Of a stretch of 64,000 nt of DNA, positions 29,665 through 38,883 are shown piece after piece (the first letter of the stretch is position 1; each line of letters opens with the position of its first letter). The notes under the pieces were generated by a model. It ran no database searches, was not told where the DNA came from, and saw nothing but the letters and a program-made list of their open reading frames with translations. This stretch comes from Bacteroidales bacterium. GTDB taxonomy: Bacteria; Bacteroidota; Bacteroidia; Bacteroidales; Marinifilaceae. The DNA lies in contig SUWY01000003.1 of assembly GCA_015061245.1 (NCBI GenBank), positions 39,966 through 103,965 on the forward strand, written 5' to 3'. The translations under genes were made by a program, and so were the position numbers.

Positions 29665-30471
29665 TTAGAATGGAGAATTAGGTTCTTTTGACATATGAGA
29701 AAGACACAATCTATCCAATAATGATGGCCACCATTTACTTAGGAATACTGTTAATTTTCCCTCAATAAATGTCATTATAATAGAGCGTTTTTTCTTGATA
29801 ATTCCTTTAACAATTATCTCTGCACAACGCTCAGCAGACATCATTTTCTCTTCATTTCTTGGGGTTTCGCCTTGTTGGGAACCATCGGCAGTCAGAGCAG
29901 TCTTTCTAATGTTAGATGCAGTGAAGCCTGGTGCTGCAACCAAAACGTGAAGACCTCTTCGCAAATACTCAATGCGTAGAGTATCCAAGAAACCGCGTAC
30001 CGCAAATTTACTTGCAGCATATCCTGTACGTGCAGGAAGACCTACATGTCCGGCAATAGAAATAACACCGACAAGGCTTCCTTTGGTATCTAATAGATAT
30101 GGTAGGGCATATTTGGTACAATTTACTGTTCCCCAGAAGTTTACATCCATCAAACGGTGAAGAACACTTAAATCGGTATCCAGCAACATTGCACGCATAG
30201 ATATGCCTGCGTTATTAATTAACACATCAATGTGTCCGAACTTTTCAATGGTTTTATTTATAAGATTTTCGCAATCACCGGGATTTGTTACATCAACTTG
30301 TACAGGAAGAAATTCAACGCCTTTAGAGGTGTAGAATTTCTCCATCTCTGTCAATTTATCAATAGAGCGAGCAGCTGCAACAATTTTAGCTTTTCTCTTA
30401 GCCAATTCACCAACCAATGCTTCGCCGATACCTGAAGAGGCTCCAGTGACGATAACAACTCTGTTTTTCAT
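29665..30471 (-). CDS. Short-chain dehydrogenase/reductase
   Basis: 268 residues. Classical SDR: TGASSGIGE (about 9-17) binds the cofactor, NNAGIS follows, the catalytic Ser lies in ISIAGHVG, and YAASK holds Tyr and Lys. A reaction on a lipid or sugar is possible, but the substrate cannot be read from the sequence. The C-terminal tail is basic and hydrophobic (FIEGKLTVFLSKWWPSLL), suggesting membrane association. First gene of a run with the DUF3078 protein and mltG. Confidence 0.9.
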   Translation of the reverse strand: MKNRVVIVTGASSGIGEALVGELAKRKAKIVAAARSIDKLTEMEKFYTSKGVEFLPVQVDVTNPGDCENLINKTIEKFGHIDVLINNAGISMRAMLLDTDLSVLHRLMDVNFWGTVNCTKYALPYLLDTKGSLVGVISIAGHVGLPARTGYAASKFAVRGFLDTLRIEYLRRGLHVLVAAPGFTASNIRKTALTADGSQQGETPRNEEKMMSAERCAEIIVKGIIKKKRSIIMTFIEGKLTVFLSKWWPSLLDRLCLSHMSKEPNSPF

Positions 30472-30503
30472 ACCTTATTATATATAGCAATAAATTTAAA
30501 AGA

Positions 30504-30534
30504 CAAAGTTAATTATTTATGATAATTCTACAAC
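30504..30534 (-). promoter_or_regulatory. Promoter for the SDR-DUF3078-mltG run
   Basis: Minus strand: TAACTTTG (30504-30511) with GTTG (30531-30534) 19 bases upstream, one base off TTTG. It lies 33 bases before the SDR start. Confidence 0.65.
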
Positions 30535-30594
30535 GATAGTAGTGTTAATAATTATTATTACATTTGTCCTATAATTTATATTATGTAAAGTTTA

Positions 30595-30633
30595 TGTATA
30601 AAAAAGAGGAGCAGTCCGATTTGAACTGCTCCT
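30595..30633 (-). terminator. Terminator after the TPR gene
   Basis: 9-bp perfect stem AGGAGCAGT/ACTGCTCCT with a 9-base loop, followed on the minus strand by CTCTTTTTTA. It ends the gyrA-TPR transcript. Confidence 0.88.
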
Positions 30634-30655
30634 ATATTAAGAAAATATGATAGAA

Positions 30656-31831
30656 TTATCTTTTAAGTTTCTCATTAATCTCGTTGTACAATCCCTCGTA
30701 CTTATCATCAATGTTACGCAACTTGTAATAGATCTCCTTCATAGTGATCATTGTGTTTCTATCATCAGAATCAATCTTGTGAGCTTTCTCAAAGTATACA
30801 ACTACATCTTGGTATCTCTTGTATACATCCTTCATTGCCTCCTCATATTTCTTGAAATCAGAGATATCCTGAACCTCTGCTTGATAAGCATTTACCTTCT
30901 CAAGCTCGATAACTCCAATAGCATAGATTGAATAGAAATCGTTTGGATCGATTGACAATACCTGGTTGTAAAGCTTTATAGCCTCCTCGTAGTTCTTAAT
31001 CTTATCGTAGATATTAGCCTTTGATCTGATAAATGCAATTGATGTTGGGTTTGAAGCAATTGCCTCGTCAAGATATGGGATAGCATCTGCAGGATTCTCA
31101 CTGTCTAGATAGTAATTAATCATCTCTACCAACATATAGTTGTTGTTAGGGAATTTCTTAATACCCTCAGTCATATATTTTACAGCCTCCTCCTCTTTCT
31201 CTTGAAGCTTCAATACATTACTCAACATCTCATAAACATCCTCAGACTTGAAGTTATATGGAAGAAGTTGTTTGTAATACTTCTCAGCATTTACATAATC
31301 TTCAGCCTGGTGAGCTGCCAATCCGGCAAAATAGAGAATAGTTGTATCAACCTTATCTCCTACAGTTGCCTTGAAATATTTATTCTGTCCAATCTCTAAT
31401 GTTGTCTCGAATGCCTTGAAAGCATCTGCAAAATTATTTACATTGAACTCCTCAATTCCGTAGTTTTGGAAGTCGATGTAAAGGTTTTTGTACTGTGTGC
31501 CCAATTTTTTTGCATACTTTCCTTTCTCATCAAGTCTCTCTACGTTCTGATAAGCCTCCCACACTTTGTTTACATCAGAAGCAGCCACCATATTCCTGAT
31601 ACCTGGATCGCCATTCTCAATACATGCCTGATAAATCTGACCCAACATAAAATGACCTTGAGCGTAATCTGCACATGACTCATCGGTCATAGCCTCGTCA
31701 ATCAACTTCTTAGCCATATCAATCTTGTTTGATGCAAAGAAGTTCTTAGACAATGCAACCTTACCCTTTTGTGCGTAACCTGAGAAGGCTACTCCGCACG
31801 CAAGTGCCAATACTAATGCAATTCTCTTCAT
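30656..31831 (-). CDS. Exported tetratricopeptide-repeat protein
   Basis: 391 residues with a signal peptide (MKRIALVLALACGVAFSGYA, then QKGK). Helical repeats of the TPR type fill the rest; the clearest are near 180-215 (AEDYVNAEKYYKQLLPYN) and 275-310 (KIKNYEEAIKLYNQVLSIDPND). TPR proteins bind other proteins; a periplasmic scaffold role is inferred. It lies 33 bases after gyrA on the same strand and ends at a good terminator, so the two share a transcript. Confidence 0.88.
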   Translation of the reverse strand: MKRIALVLALACGVAFSGYAQKGKVALSKNFFASNKIDMAKKLIDEAMTDESCADYAQGHFMLGQIYQACIENGDPGIRNMVAASDVNKVWEAYQNVERLDEKGKYAKKLGTQYKNLYIDFQNYGIEEFNVNNFADAFKAFETTLEIGQNKYFKATVGDKVDTTILYFAGLAAHQAEDYVNAEKYYKQLLPYNFKSEDVYEMLSNVLKLQEKEEEAVKYMTEGIKKFPNNNYMLVEMINYYLDSENPADAIPYLDEAIASNPTSIAFIRSKANIYDKIKNYEEAIKLYNQVLSIDPNDFYSIYAIGVIELEKVNAYQAEVQDISDFKKYEEAMKDVYKRYQDVVVYFEKAHKIDSDDRNTMITMKEIYYKLRNIDDKYEGLYNEINEKLKR

Positions 31832-31864
31832 AACTATTAGATTTTAATTATTGTTGTTTAATAT

Positions 31865-34408
31865 TTACTCTTTTGTCTCTACACTGCCCTCTTCCTGAGT
31901 TTCATTTGTATCAACTATAACCTCAGTTGTTTCTGTAACTTCAGTCTCCTCTTCATCTGTTGATGCAGGAACCTTTGTTACTGCAGCAATAGCATCGTCC
32001 TCGCCCAAATTAATCAACTTAACTCCCTGAGTAGCACGACCCATTACTCTTAATTTACTAACCTCTTGTCTGATTACAATTCCATTTTTGGTGATGATCA
32101 TCAAGTTACTATCATCGGTAACCTGCTCAAGAGCAATCAAGTTTCCTGTTTTTTCAGTAATATTTATTGTCTTGACACCCTTACCTCCACGGTTTGTAAT
32201 ACGATACTCATCAATTTCAGAACGTTTACCAAATCCATTCTCTGATACCACAAGGATATTCTCCGGAGTATTTTCAACATCAACACATACCATGCCAACT
32301 GCCTCGTCCTCGTCAGGAACAGATATTGCCTTTACTCCCGAAGCAACACGTCCCATTGGACGAACCGCACTCTCATGGAAACGGATAGCCTTACCGGATT
32401 TGACCGCAATCATGATGTCCATATTGCCGTTTGTCAGTTTAGCCTCAAGCAACTGGTCACCCTCGCGAATCACAATTGCATTGATTCCGTTTGCTCTTGG
32501 ACGTGAATAGGCCTCAAGTGTGGTCTTCTTAATGATACCATGTTTAGTGCATAGAACAATATAATTAGAGTTGATGTAGTCAACATCCTTCAAATCCAAA
32601 ACATTGATATATGCCATAACCTTATCTCCCGGTTCAATGTTCAATAGGTTCTGGATTGCTCTACCCTTAGACTGTTTTGTTCCCTCAGGAATCTCGTAAA
32701 CCTTCAACCAGAAACATCTACCCTGCTCTGTAAAGAACAACATTGTGTTGTGCATACGAGCTGTAACAAGGTGCTCCAAGAAGTCCTCCTCACGAGTTCC
32801 GGTTCCCTTTGAACCCTTACCTCCGCGATTCTGAACTCTATACTCTGATAACGATGTACGCTTAATGTAGCCCATATGTGAAATGGTAATCACTACATCA
32901 TCGTCAGCATAGAAGTCCTCTGGGTTAAACTCCTCTGCTGCAAACTCAATATCTGTTCTGCGCTCATCACCATACTTCTCTTTTATCTCGATAAGCTCAT
33001 CCTTGATAATACCCATTCTGATATTGACATCGGCCAAAACCTGATTCAAATAAGCAATGGTCTTTTCAAGCTCTTCTGCCTCGGCACGCAACTTATTCTG
33101 CTCCAATCCTGTCAACTGGCGCAAACGCATCTCAACGATTGCTGTTGCCTGAATATCATCAAGCATAAAGCGAGCCATCAAATTCTCTTTAGCCTCTACA
33201 GGCGATGCAGCAGCTCTGATGATCTTAATAACCTCGTCAATATTGTCCGACGCAATAATCAAACCACGCAAGATATGTGCACGTTTCTCTGCCTGTGCTA
33301 ACTCATAACGAGTTCTGCGAACAACAACCTCATGTCTGTGCTCTACGAAATATTTGATTAGATCCTTCAAGTTCAATAGGCGAGGACGTCCGTGCACCAA
33401 AGCCACATTGTTAACACCGAATGAAGATTGTAGCGCAGTGTGCTTCAGTAGAGTATTTAGCACCACATTCGCAACTGCATCGCGCTTAAGCTCGATAACA
33501 ATGCGCATTCCAACCTCAAGTGATGACTCATCATTAATATCAGAGATTCCCTCAACCTTTTTATCATTTACAAGATCTGCAATATGTGAGATAAGCTCGG
33601 CTTTATTTACCATATATGGAATCTCGTGTACAACAATACACTCCTTTCCGTTTGGCAAAACCTCAATACTTGTCTTTGCTCTGACAATAACACGTCCCTT
33701 ACCGGTCATATAGGCCTCTTTTACACCGCTATAACCGTAGATTGTACCTCCAGTTGGGAAGTCTGGTGCTTTAATAATCTTAATAAGTTCCTCAATCTCA
33801 ATGTCGTTATTATCTACGTATGCACAGATTGCATCGATAGTGTCAGAAATATTGTGTGGAGGCATATTTGTAGCCATACCTACAGCAATACCCTGAGCTC
33901 CATTCACAAGAAGGTTAGGAATACGTGTAGGAAGAACTGCAGGCTCCTTAGTTGATGCGTCGAAGTTTGGAACCATATCCACGGTATCCTTCTCCAAATC
34001 AATCAACATATCCTCTGCAATCTTAGCCATTCTTGCCTCGGTATAACGCATAGCTGCAGGTGGGTCATTATCAATAGATCCGAAGTTACCCTGACCATCA
34101 ACCAATGGGTAACGCATTGACCAATCCTGAGCCAAACGAACCAAAGTCATATATATAGAGCTATCACCATGTGGGTGATACTTTCCCATTACCTCTCCAA
34201 CAACAGCAGCCGACTTTTTAGTAGGCTTTCCATAAACCAAACCAAGGCGCTCCATTCCGTACATTACTCTACGATGTACAGGCTTAAAACCATCTCTTAC
34301 ATCGGGAAGTGCACGAGAAACGATAACTGACATTGAGTAATCGATATACGATGTCTTCATCTCTTTGTCAATATCGACCTTGATAATTCTTTGTTCTTGA
34401 TTTTCCAT
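31865..34408 (-). CDS. gyrA: DNA gyrase subunit A
   Basis: 847 residues from the ATG at 34408 ([12 protein letters not shown]); one codon upstream is only a TTG. Seen: [20 protein letters not shown], the HPHGDSS loop with Ser83 and Ser84 (quinolone-determining region, both serines retained), the catalytic Tyr122 in RYTEARM and a GyrA-box-like [10 protein letters not shown]. The C-terminal pinwheel repeats end in an acidic tail. With GyrB it introduces negative supercoils. A gyrase, rather than topoisomerase IV, assignment rests on the GyrA-box-like motif and length. Confidence 0.96.
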   Translation of the reverse strand: MENQEQRIIKVDIDKEMKTSYIDYSMSVIVSRALPDVRDGFKPVHRRVMYGMERLGLVYGKPTKKSAAVVGEVMGKYHPHGDSSIYMTLVRLAQDWSMRYPLVDGQGNFGSIDNDPPAAMRYTEARMAKIAEDMLIDLEKDTVDMVPNFDASTKEPAVLPTRIPNLLVNGAQGIAVGMATNMPPHNISDTIDAICAYVDNNDIEIEELIKIIKAPDFPTGGTIYGYSGVKEAYMTGKGRVIVRAKTSIEVLPNGKECIVVHEIPYMVNKAELISHIADLVNDKKVEGISDINDESSLEVGMRIVIELKRDAVANVVLNTLLKHTALQSSFGVNNVALVHGRPRLLNLKDLIKYFVEHRHEVVVRRTRYELAQAEKRAHILRGLIIASDNIDEVIKIIRAAASPVEAKENLMARFMLDDIQATAIVEMRLRQLTGLEQNKLRAEAEELEKTIAYLNQVLADVNIRMGIIKDELIEIKEKYGDERRTDIEFAAEEFNPEDFYADDDVVITISHMGYIKRTSLSEYRVQNRGGKGSKGTGTREEDFLEHLVTARMHNTMLFFTEQGRCFWLKVYEIPEGTKQSKGRAIQNLLNIEPGDKVMAYINVLDLKDVDYINSNYIVLCTKHGIIKKTTLEAYSRPRANGINAIVIREGDQLLEAKLTNGNMDIMIAVKSGKAIRFHESAVRPMGRVASGVKAISVPDEDEAVGMVCVDVENTPENILVVSENGFGKRSEIDEYRITNRGGKGVKTINITEKTGNLIALEQVTDDSNLMIITKNGIVIRQEVSKLRVMGRATQGVKLINLGEDDAIAAVTKVPASTDEEETEVTETTEVIVDTNETQEEGSVETKE

Positions 34409-34458
34409 CAATTAAATTTTCTCTTTTTTTCTACAAAAAACTACTCTAAAATAACATA

Positions 34459-34466
34459 CAAAAATA
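34459..34466 (-). promoter_or_regulatory. Possible -7 element for gyrA
   Basis: TATTTTTG on the minus strand fits TAnnTTTG, about 50 bases before gyrA; the -33 position is AT-rich without TTTG. Confidence 0.45.
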
Positions 34467-34526
34467 ACTATTTAATATGAGATAAAAAAACTTCTCTTCG
34501 TTTTTTTTATGAACAAAAAATGGCAT

Positions 34527-34534
34527 TATCTTTG
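34527..34534 (+). promoter_or_regulatory. Possible -7 element for the RsmI-like gene
   Basis: TATCTTTG fits TAnnTTTG, 20 bases before the ATG at 34555. The -33 position is a run of T. Confidence 0.5.
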
Positions 34535-34554
34535 GGGGTGCAAACAAATAAGAG

Positions 34555-35256
34555 ATGAGTACACTATATCTATTTCCAAATGTTTTGAGCGAGGGCTCAA
34601 TAAATGCCGTTATACCTGTTGATGTTCTCAACAAGATACGCGAAATAAAGGCCTTTGCCACAGAAAATACAAAGAATACACGCAGATTCCTGAAATCTAT
34701 AGATAAGAGCATTGACATTGATTCAATTACATTTGTAGAGTTGAATGAGCATAGTGATTACAATGCAATAAAAGAGTGTGCAGTGGTTTTGAAGAGTCAG
34801 GATATGGGAGTTATTTCGGAAGCGGGATGCCCGGGAATTGCTGACCCCGGAGCCGATTTGGTTGCGTACGCTCACTCAAAAGGGATAAAGGTGGTTCCGT
34901 TTGTAGGTCCATCCTCTATTTTGTTAGCTTTGATTGCATCTGGTTGCAATGGACAGTGTTTTGCATTTAACGGCTATTTACCGGTAAAAGAGCCTGAACG
35001 AGGAAAGGCATTAAAGAGCTATGAGCAAATCTCAAGAAAGGAGAATAGAACCCAAATCTTTATAGAGACTCCTTATCGAAACGAGAAATTCTTTGCAGAA
35101 TTATTGGAGCGATTAGCCCCAACAACCAAGTTGTGTATTGCATGTAATATAACTGCCGAAGATGAATATATTAAATGTTTGAGTATGGCTGAGTGGAGAA
35201 AAACAGAAAAGCCGGCTCTCCATAAAAAGCCGGCCATATTTCTGTTTTTAGCGTAA
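34555..35256 (+). CDS. RsmI-like SAM-dependent methyltransferase (tetrapyrrole methylase fold)
   Basis: 233 residues. Motifs of the RsmI/tetrapyrrole methylase fold: MGVISEAGCPGIADPGADLV near 84-103 (RsmI proteins read VSDAGTPGISDPG) and PFVGPSSILLALIASG near 117. RsmI methylates the 2'-O of C1402 in 16S rRNA. This protein lacks the usual N-terminal GTLYVVATPIGN signature (it reads TLYLFPNVLSEG), so it is a paralogue and its substrate is uncertain. The last 17 codons lie within a terminator hairpin, so the gene's end doubles as its stop signal for transcription. It converges with the MG2-like gene, with one base between the stops. Confidence 0.85.
   Translation: MSTLYLFPNVLSEGSINAVIPVDVLNKIREIKAFATENTKNTRRFLKSIDKSIDIDSITFVELNEHSDYNAIKECAVVLKSQDMGVISEAGCPGIADPGADLVAYAHSKGIKVVPFVGPSSILLALIASGCNGQCFAFNGYLPVKEPERGKALKSYEQISRKENRTQIFIETPYRNEKFFAELLERLAPTTKLCIACNITAEDEYIKCLSMAEWRKTEKPALHKKPAIFLFLA
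35199..35249. terminator. Terminator hairpin inside the RsmI-like coding end
   Basis: Left arm 35199-35216 (A-run, CAGAAA, then GCCGGC) pairs with right arm 35229-35249 (GCCGGC, TTTCTG, T-run) around a 12-base loop, with a small internal mismatch. A-run and T-run at the two ends make it work on both strands. It lies wholly within the coding sequence, before the stop at 35254. Confidence 0.85.
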
Positions 35257-35257
35257 T

Positions 35258-37000
35258 TTAGATATCTATTACACAGGTTTTGTAAATAGGTGCCCCCTCT
35301 GCTGTTATTCCACTAACAATAACCGCTACTTTTTTGTTATTACTTATTGTTTTTGGTAATTGTATAACTAGCGGATTGGTAGAATTTATTGTAGCGTTGC
35401 CATTCCAATATAGGGTCATTTCCTGATTATATCCTACATTTCGAATCTTTTGAGGTGCATACTCTATCAATCTTCTCATACTTGGTCTGTTCTTTGCTCG
35501 AATGTACGATTTCGATGCCTTGACATTGTATTTTGAAGTGGTATGCATAGCCGGATCAGGATTATTGTATGACGAAGCAATAGCTCCTCCGGGTGCTGTT
35601 GGGCTTATTGTGTACATGTCTGCGCCATATACTCGGTGTTTCTCCAAAGTTCTTACTTGTGAATCGCTCCACTCGGCGCTATTTTTATCTACTTTGGTTC
35701 TGGTGTTTTGTTTTGCCAGATAGGAGTAATCAAACTCGTTTAAGAATTTGGGACTCTTTAATTGAAGATATATATCGCGAACTCCTGCATAGGTTTCATA
35801 CTCAGAGTAGAAGCGGGTTTCATTATCCCAAAATATCTCTCCTCGTTTGAAATATCCGTTATTGTCAGGATATGCAAAGTAAATCATATAATCCTCTCCA
35901 TATAGTGAAACAACTCCATTGCGTATCATCTGTCCGGAGCGCTTTACAATATTGTTGGTCATTACCTTACCCTTGCGGTTTACTACATAACCCTCTAAAA
36001 TCATATCGCTCTCTTTTTCAAATTCATTGGCATTACATCTCTCCAACATGGTCTCAAGCTCATCTATGCTTTGGAATTTAGGCGCCATATTCCCATTTTG
36101 TAATGACTCTTCGTAAAGAAATTCCAATGGAACAACACTGACTGCAATATTGGCACTGGTAGGTAAATTCTTAGCGGAGATTTTTATTGTGTTATTGGAA
36201 ATGACAGGAGAAATATCTATCTCGTCTTTTCCTGGCACATACCATGTTTTGGTACAATAAATTGTTCCGTCGTTATCAACAATAGAGAAGTATATAATGT
36301 TCTCTGTAACAGAGGGGTCTATTTGCAGTACTCCACTCTTTTTGGCTTTTGTCAAAGCTAAAAAGTTATTATCTGTATATGCCCAAATATATTTATCATC
36401 TATATCAATATCTTTAGAGCTGTACAATTGATACTCTATAGTATTGTTGTTGGGTTGCTCCTTACCGTTAAGGTTAAATGTAATAGGAGCAATTTCTGCA
36501 CTTTTAGAAATTACTGTTGAGTTTGGAGAATCAGATATAGATATCTTTTTCTTAAAAAATCCCTCTTTGCCTTTGTTTTGCATCCAGTAGGTATATGCTT
36601 GAATCTCATATTCGCCCGGCTCAACATTATCATACAATCTTACATAACCATTAAAGGTTCCTGTAATAGAATCAATAATAATCTTTTCACGATTCATAAC
36701 CTTTCCGTCGCTATTTACCAAATCGAGATAAACAAAGCGACTATCTCCATCCGCTATTTTGGGCGAGGGCTTAGGGAAAAGAGTGGCTTTTACTAAAATT
36801 GTATCGCCAATAACATAGAGATCTCTATCGGTATGAACGTAGAGTCTTTCGTTTTCGTGTTGCTTGAACTTTTCAAGCATAGAAACCAATCGCCCCTCAA
36901 TGTTACTTTGTTGTGCATTGGACTCAAATAAAAACGTAAACAATGTAACTATCAAAGCACCGATCAGTTTAAATATCCCAAATAGCTGTATTCTCTTCAT
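35258..37000 (-). CDS. Exported MG2-like protein
   Basis: 580 residues from the ATG at 37000 (MKRIQLFGIFKLIGALIV), chosen because it begins a proper signal peptide ending in SNAQ; another ATG at 37030 would add ten polar residues. Residues about 45-160 resemble the MG2 domain of alpha-2-macroglobulins (ERLYVHTDRDLYVIGDTILVKA, here only cited by its core YVIGDTI; then GEYEIQAYTYWMQN). Beta-rich segments follow. Bacteroidetes have large families of such proteins, some with a TonB plug-like region, of unknown function. It appears to be a single-gene unit. Confidence 0.72.
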   Translation of the reverse strand: MKRIQLFGIFKLIGALIVTLFTFLFESNAQQSNIEGRLVSMLEKFKQHENERLYVHTDRDLYVIGDTILVKATLFPKPSPKIADGDSRFVYLDLVNSDGKVMNREKIIIDSITGTFNGYVRLYDNVEPGEYEIQAYTYWMQNKGKEGFFKKKISISDSPNSTVISKSAEIAPITFNLNGKEQPNNNTIEYQLYSSKDIDIDDKYIWAYTDNNFLALTKAKKSGVLQIDPSVTENIIYFSIVDNDGTIYCTKTWYVPGKDEIDISPVISNNTIKISAKNLPTSANIAVSVVPLEFLYEESLQNGNMAPKFQSIDELETMLERCNANEFEKESDMILEGYVVNRKGKVMTNNIVKRSGQMIRNGVVSLYGEDYMIYFAYPDNNGYFKRGEIFWDNETRFYSEYETYAGVRDIYLQLKSPKFLNEFDYSYLAKQNTRTKVDKNSAEWSDSQVRTLEKHRVYGADMYTISPTAPGGAIASSYNNPDPAMHTTSKYNVKASKSYIRAKNRPSMRRLIEYAPQKIRNVGYNQEMTLYWNGNATINSTNPLVIQLPKTISNNKKVAVIVSGITAEGAPIYKTCVIDI

Positions 37001-37351
37001 GGTGTAATTGTTATTAGTGTACTGTTTCATAATTTTTTGAGTTTAGTGGTTAATAAAAATTATCGTACTACAGATCAGTACCTATGGTTAAAATTATAAT
37101 AAAATAATCTAAAAAAAAATAGAATTTTGTCCTTTTTTTTGAGGACATTTGATGTTAAATAAGAATAAAAAAACGTTAATATACATCATAAATATATATT
37201 AAAGGTAGTATATTAACAATATTTTTCTAAATATAAATAATCGATTGGGGATATCTAACAATGAAGGGGCAACTAAAAATACTTTAGTCACCCCTTCACT
37301 TATTACTTATTACTTATTTCTTATTTCTTATTACTTTTCACCTATCACCTA
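37001..37351. other. Gene-free interval between the MG2-like and rubrerythrin genes
   Basis: Contents: AT-rich sequence, a short hairpin (TGTCC/GGACA, 37128-37147) followed on the minus strand by a T-run, a 15-bp imperfect inverted repeat at 37263-37297, and the heptamer array at 37293-37355. I see no clear promoter for the MG2-like gene and no coding sequence. Confidence 0.6.
37263..37297 (-). terminator. Possible terminator after rubrerythrin
   Basis: Arms GAAGGGGCAACTAAA and TTTAGTCACCCCTTC pair at 13 of 15 positions with a 5-base loop. No strong T-run follows on the minus strand, so termination is only possible. Confidence 0.5.
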
Positions 37352-37355
37352 TCAC
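37293..37355 (-). repeat. Heptamer array at the rubrerythrin stop codon
   Basis: Nine 7-base units on the minus strand: GTGATAG twice, GTGAAAA, GTAATAA, GAAATAA twice, GTAATAA twice, GTGAAGG. The TGA stop of rubrerythrin is bases 2-4 of the first unit. Confidence 0.85.
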
Positions 37356-37903
37356 TTCTTGAAATATCTATTGTAAAGACCCTCGAAACCCTTTCCGTGA
37401 CGAGCCTCATCCTTAGCCATTTCGTGAACTGTATCATGGATAGCATCAAGGTTCAACTTCTTAGCGATTGTTGCAAGGCGTAGCTTATCCTCGCAAGCAC
37501 CGCACTCTGCATTCATACGCTTCTCCAAGTTGGTCTTTGTATTCCATACAACCTCGCCCAACAACTCTGCAAACCTAGCAGCGTGCTCAGCCTCCTCGAA
37601 TGCGTAACGCTTGTAAGCCTCTGCAATCTCAGGATAACCCTCGCGATCAGCTTGGCGACTCATTGCCAAATACATTCCAACCTCAGTGCACTCGCCGTTG
37701 AAGTGAGCCTGAAGACCCTCCCACAACTCTTGGTCGCAACCCTGTGCAACACCAATCTCGTGCTCGCAAGCGAACTGCATTGCTCCACCATCCTCAACTA
37801 ACTCTTTGAACTTGCTGGCAGGAACACCACACAATGGACACTTCTCAGGAGCGGCATCACCCTCGTGAACATAACCGCAAACGGTACAGATAAACTTTTT
37901 CAT
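37352..37903 (-). CDS. Rubrerythrin with N-terminal rubredoxin domain
   Basis: 183 residues. Residues 1-35 are a rubredoxin-like iron site (CTVCGYVH...CPLCG); a diiron ferritin-like domain follows, with glutamates and histidines in [33 protein letters not shown] and [19 protein letters not shown]. The order rubredoxin then diiron domain is the 'reverse' arrangement seen in anaerobes. It reduces hydrogen peroxide in the cytoplasm. It lies downstream of a Fur/PerR-type regulator on the same strand, which supports peroxide control. Confidence 0.93.
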   Translation of the reverse strand: MKKFICTVCGYVHEGDAAPEKCPLCGVPASKFKELVEDGGAMQFACEHEIGVAQGCDQELWEGLQAHFNGECTEVGMYLAMSRQADREGYPEIAEAYKRYAFEEAEHAARFAELLGEVVWNTKTNLEKRMNAECGACEDKLRLATIAKKLNLDAIHDTVHEMAKDEARHGKGFEGLYNRYFKK

Positions 37904-37940
37904 AACTTTCTCTTTTTACTTGTTTACACTATATTTATTT

Positions 37941-37967
37941 TCTATTTCTATTTCTATTTCTATTTCT
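37941..37967 (-). repeat. Hexamer tandem repeat after the Fur-family gene
   Basis: About four and a half copies of GAAATA on the minus strand, starting a few bases after the TAA stop of the regulator. A slippage-prone tract between the regulator and rubrerythrin; it does not affect a reading frame. Confidence 0.8.
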
Positions 37968-37970
37968 CTC

Positions 37971-38375
37971 TTAACTTGCCTGATTACACTTACAACATAC
38001 ACCCTTTACATATAAATGTTTCGTTGTTACAAGGAAATTGTTCGCTAATCTCAAATTTCCCATTTGTGGAGTTTCGAAATCGAACACTTTTCCGCATCTT
38101 GCACATATAAAGTGTGAGTGGTCCGAGGTATCAGCATCATATCGAGTACTGTTCTCGTCAATGGTCAACATTAGAATTGCGTTATGTTGGGTTAACAATT
38201 TTAATGTATTATAGACCGTTGTTCTTGAAAGTGTAGGTATTGTAGGATTTAAAGCCTCGTAAATCTCATCAACAGTTGGATGTGTTCTGTGCTCCATTAA
38301 GTACTTTAAAACAGCTATCCTCTGTACAGATGGTTTTATGCCTACACTATCTAATATGCTTTTTACCCTTTCCAT
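37971..38375 (-). CDS. Fur-family regulator, PerR-like
   Basis: 134 residues from the ATG at 38375 (MERVKSILDSVGIKPSVQR); an ATG at 38387 lies inside a palindrome and is less likely. N-terminal winged helix with HPTVDEIYEALNPTIPTLSRTTVYNTLKLL; a metal-binding C-terminal domain with HSHFICARCGKVFDF and a closing CCKC. The CxxC pairs fit a structural zinc site. Rubrerythrin next in line suggests PerR rather than iron-responsive Fur, but residues alone do not settle this. Probable autoregulation through the palindrome at its start. Confidence 0.9.
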   Translation of the reverse strand: MERVKSILDSVGIKPSVQRIAVLKYLMEHRTHPTVDEIYEALNPTIPTLSRTTVYNTLKLLTQHNAILMLTIDENSTRYDADTSDHSHFICARCGKVFDFETPQMGNLRLANNFLVTTKHLYVKGVCCKCNQAS

Positions 38376-38394
38376 ATTTGTAATCATTACAAAT
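38376..38394. promoter_or_regulatory. Perfect 9-1-9 palindrome, Fur/PerR box candidate
   Basis: ATTTGTAATCATTACAAAT is a perfect inverted repeat with one central base, of the size and AT-rich form of Fur/PerR boxes. It lies directly before the regulator's ATG at 38375 and just downstream of its promoter, where a bound repressor would block transcription. Confidence 0.75.
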
Positions 38395-38406
38395 TTGTTT
38401 CCACTG

Positions 38407-38437
38407 CAAAGTTATAACAGTTTTATTAATTTGCAAA
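38407..38437 (-). promoter_or_regulatory. Promoter for the Fur-family gene and rubrerythrin
   Basis: Minus strand: TTTG (38434-38437), 19 bases, TAACTTTG (38407-38414), a full consensus match. Transcription would begin near 38400, just before the palindrome. Confidence 0.82.
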
Positions 38438-38463
38438 CATTTCGAAGAAAAAAATTAACTTTG
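38430..38463 (+). promoter_or_regulatory. Divergent promoter for the small membrane protein and TonB receptor
   Basis: Plus strand: TTTG (38430-38433), 22 bases, TAACTTTG (38456-38463). Its -33 element touches that of the divergent regulator promoter, so the two probably compete. The -7 element ends 4 bases before the ATG at 38468, implying a leaderless message or a later start. Confidence 0.6.
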
Positions 38464-38467
38464 TGCC

Positions 38468-38812
38468 ATGTTTTTTGCAGGAGTAACATATAACTTCATT
38501 ACCGCAGCAATGGTAATATGCTTATTCATAGGTAGTTTTGCCTTTGGAGGAAGCATTAAAGAGTTATATGTTTTTTTCTTCAATAGAGTTGAAATTTCTG
38601 TTGAAATGGTGGAAAACCATGAAATTAATACAGAGATTCAAGAAAAAAAGTTACATCAACAGAAAAAATATGAGGAGATTATTGAACCAAATCTTACACA
38701 ATTATCTCCACCAGTCATAAAACAAATATCACCTTACGAAGATAACAATCACTCTGTTTGTTTAGTTCGTAATCTTTCATTAAGAGCCCCGCCCTATTAC
38801 TCTGTTATATAA
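38468..38812 (+). CDS. Small membrane-anchored protein of unknown function
   Basis: 114 residues. Residues about 5-30 form one hydrophobic segment with a glycine-rich end (LFIGSFAFGGS); a charged, coiled-coil-prone stretch (EINTEIQEKKLHQQKKYEEI) and a proline-containing tail follow. I do not recognise a family. It lies between a Fur/PerR-type regulator and a TonB-dependent receptor, 71 bases before the latter. The single anchor followed by a charged and proline-containing region recalls TonB-accessory proteins, but that is only a resemblance. The start is uncertain: a later ATG at 38510 would shorten the anchor. Confidence 0.5.
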   Translation: MFFAGVTYNFITAAMVICLFIGSFAFGGSIKELYVFFFNRVEISVEMVENHEINTEIQEKKLHQQKKYEEIIEPNLTQLSPPVIKQISPYEDNNHSVCLVRNLSLRAPPYYSVI

Positions 38813-38883
38813 TTAATGGCCATACCTATATAGTGTGGTAATTGAGAGTCGTTTAGAAATATATAGGTAACGTTTATCTAATA

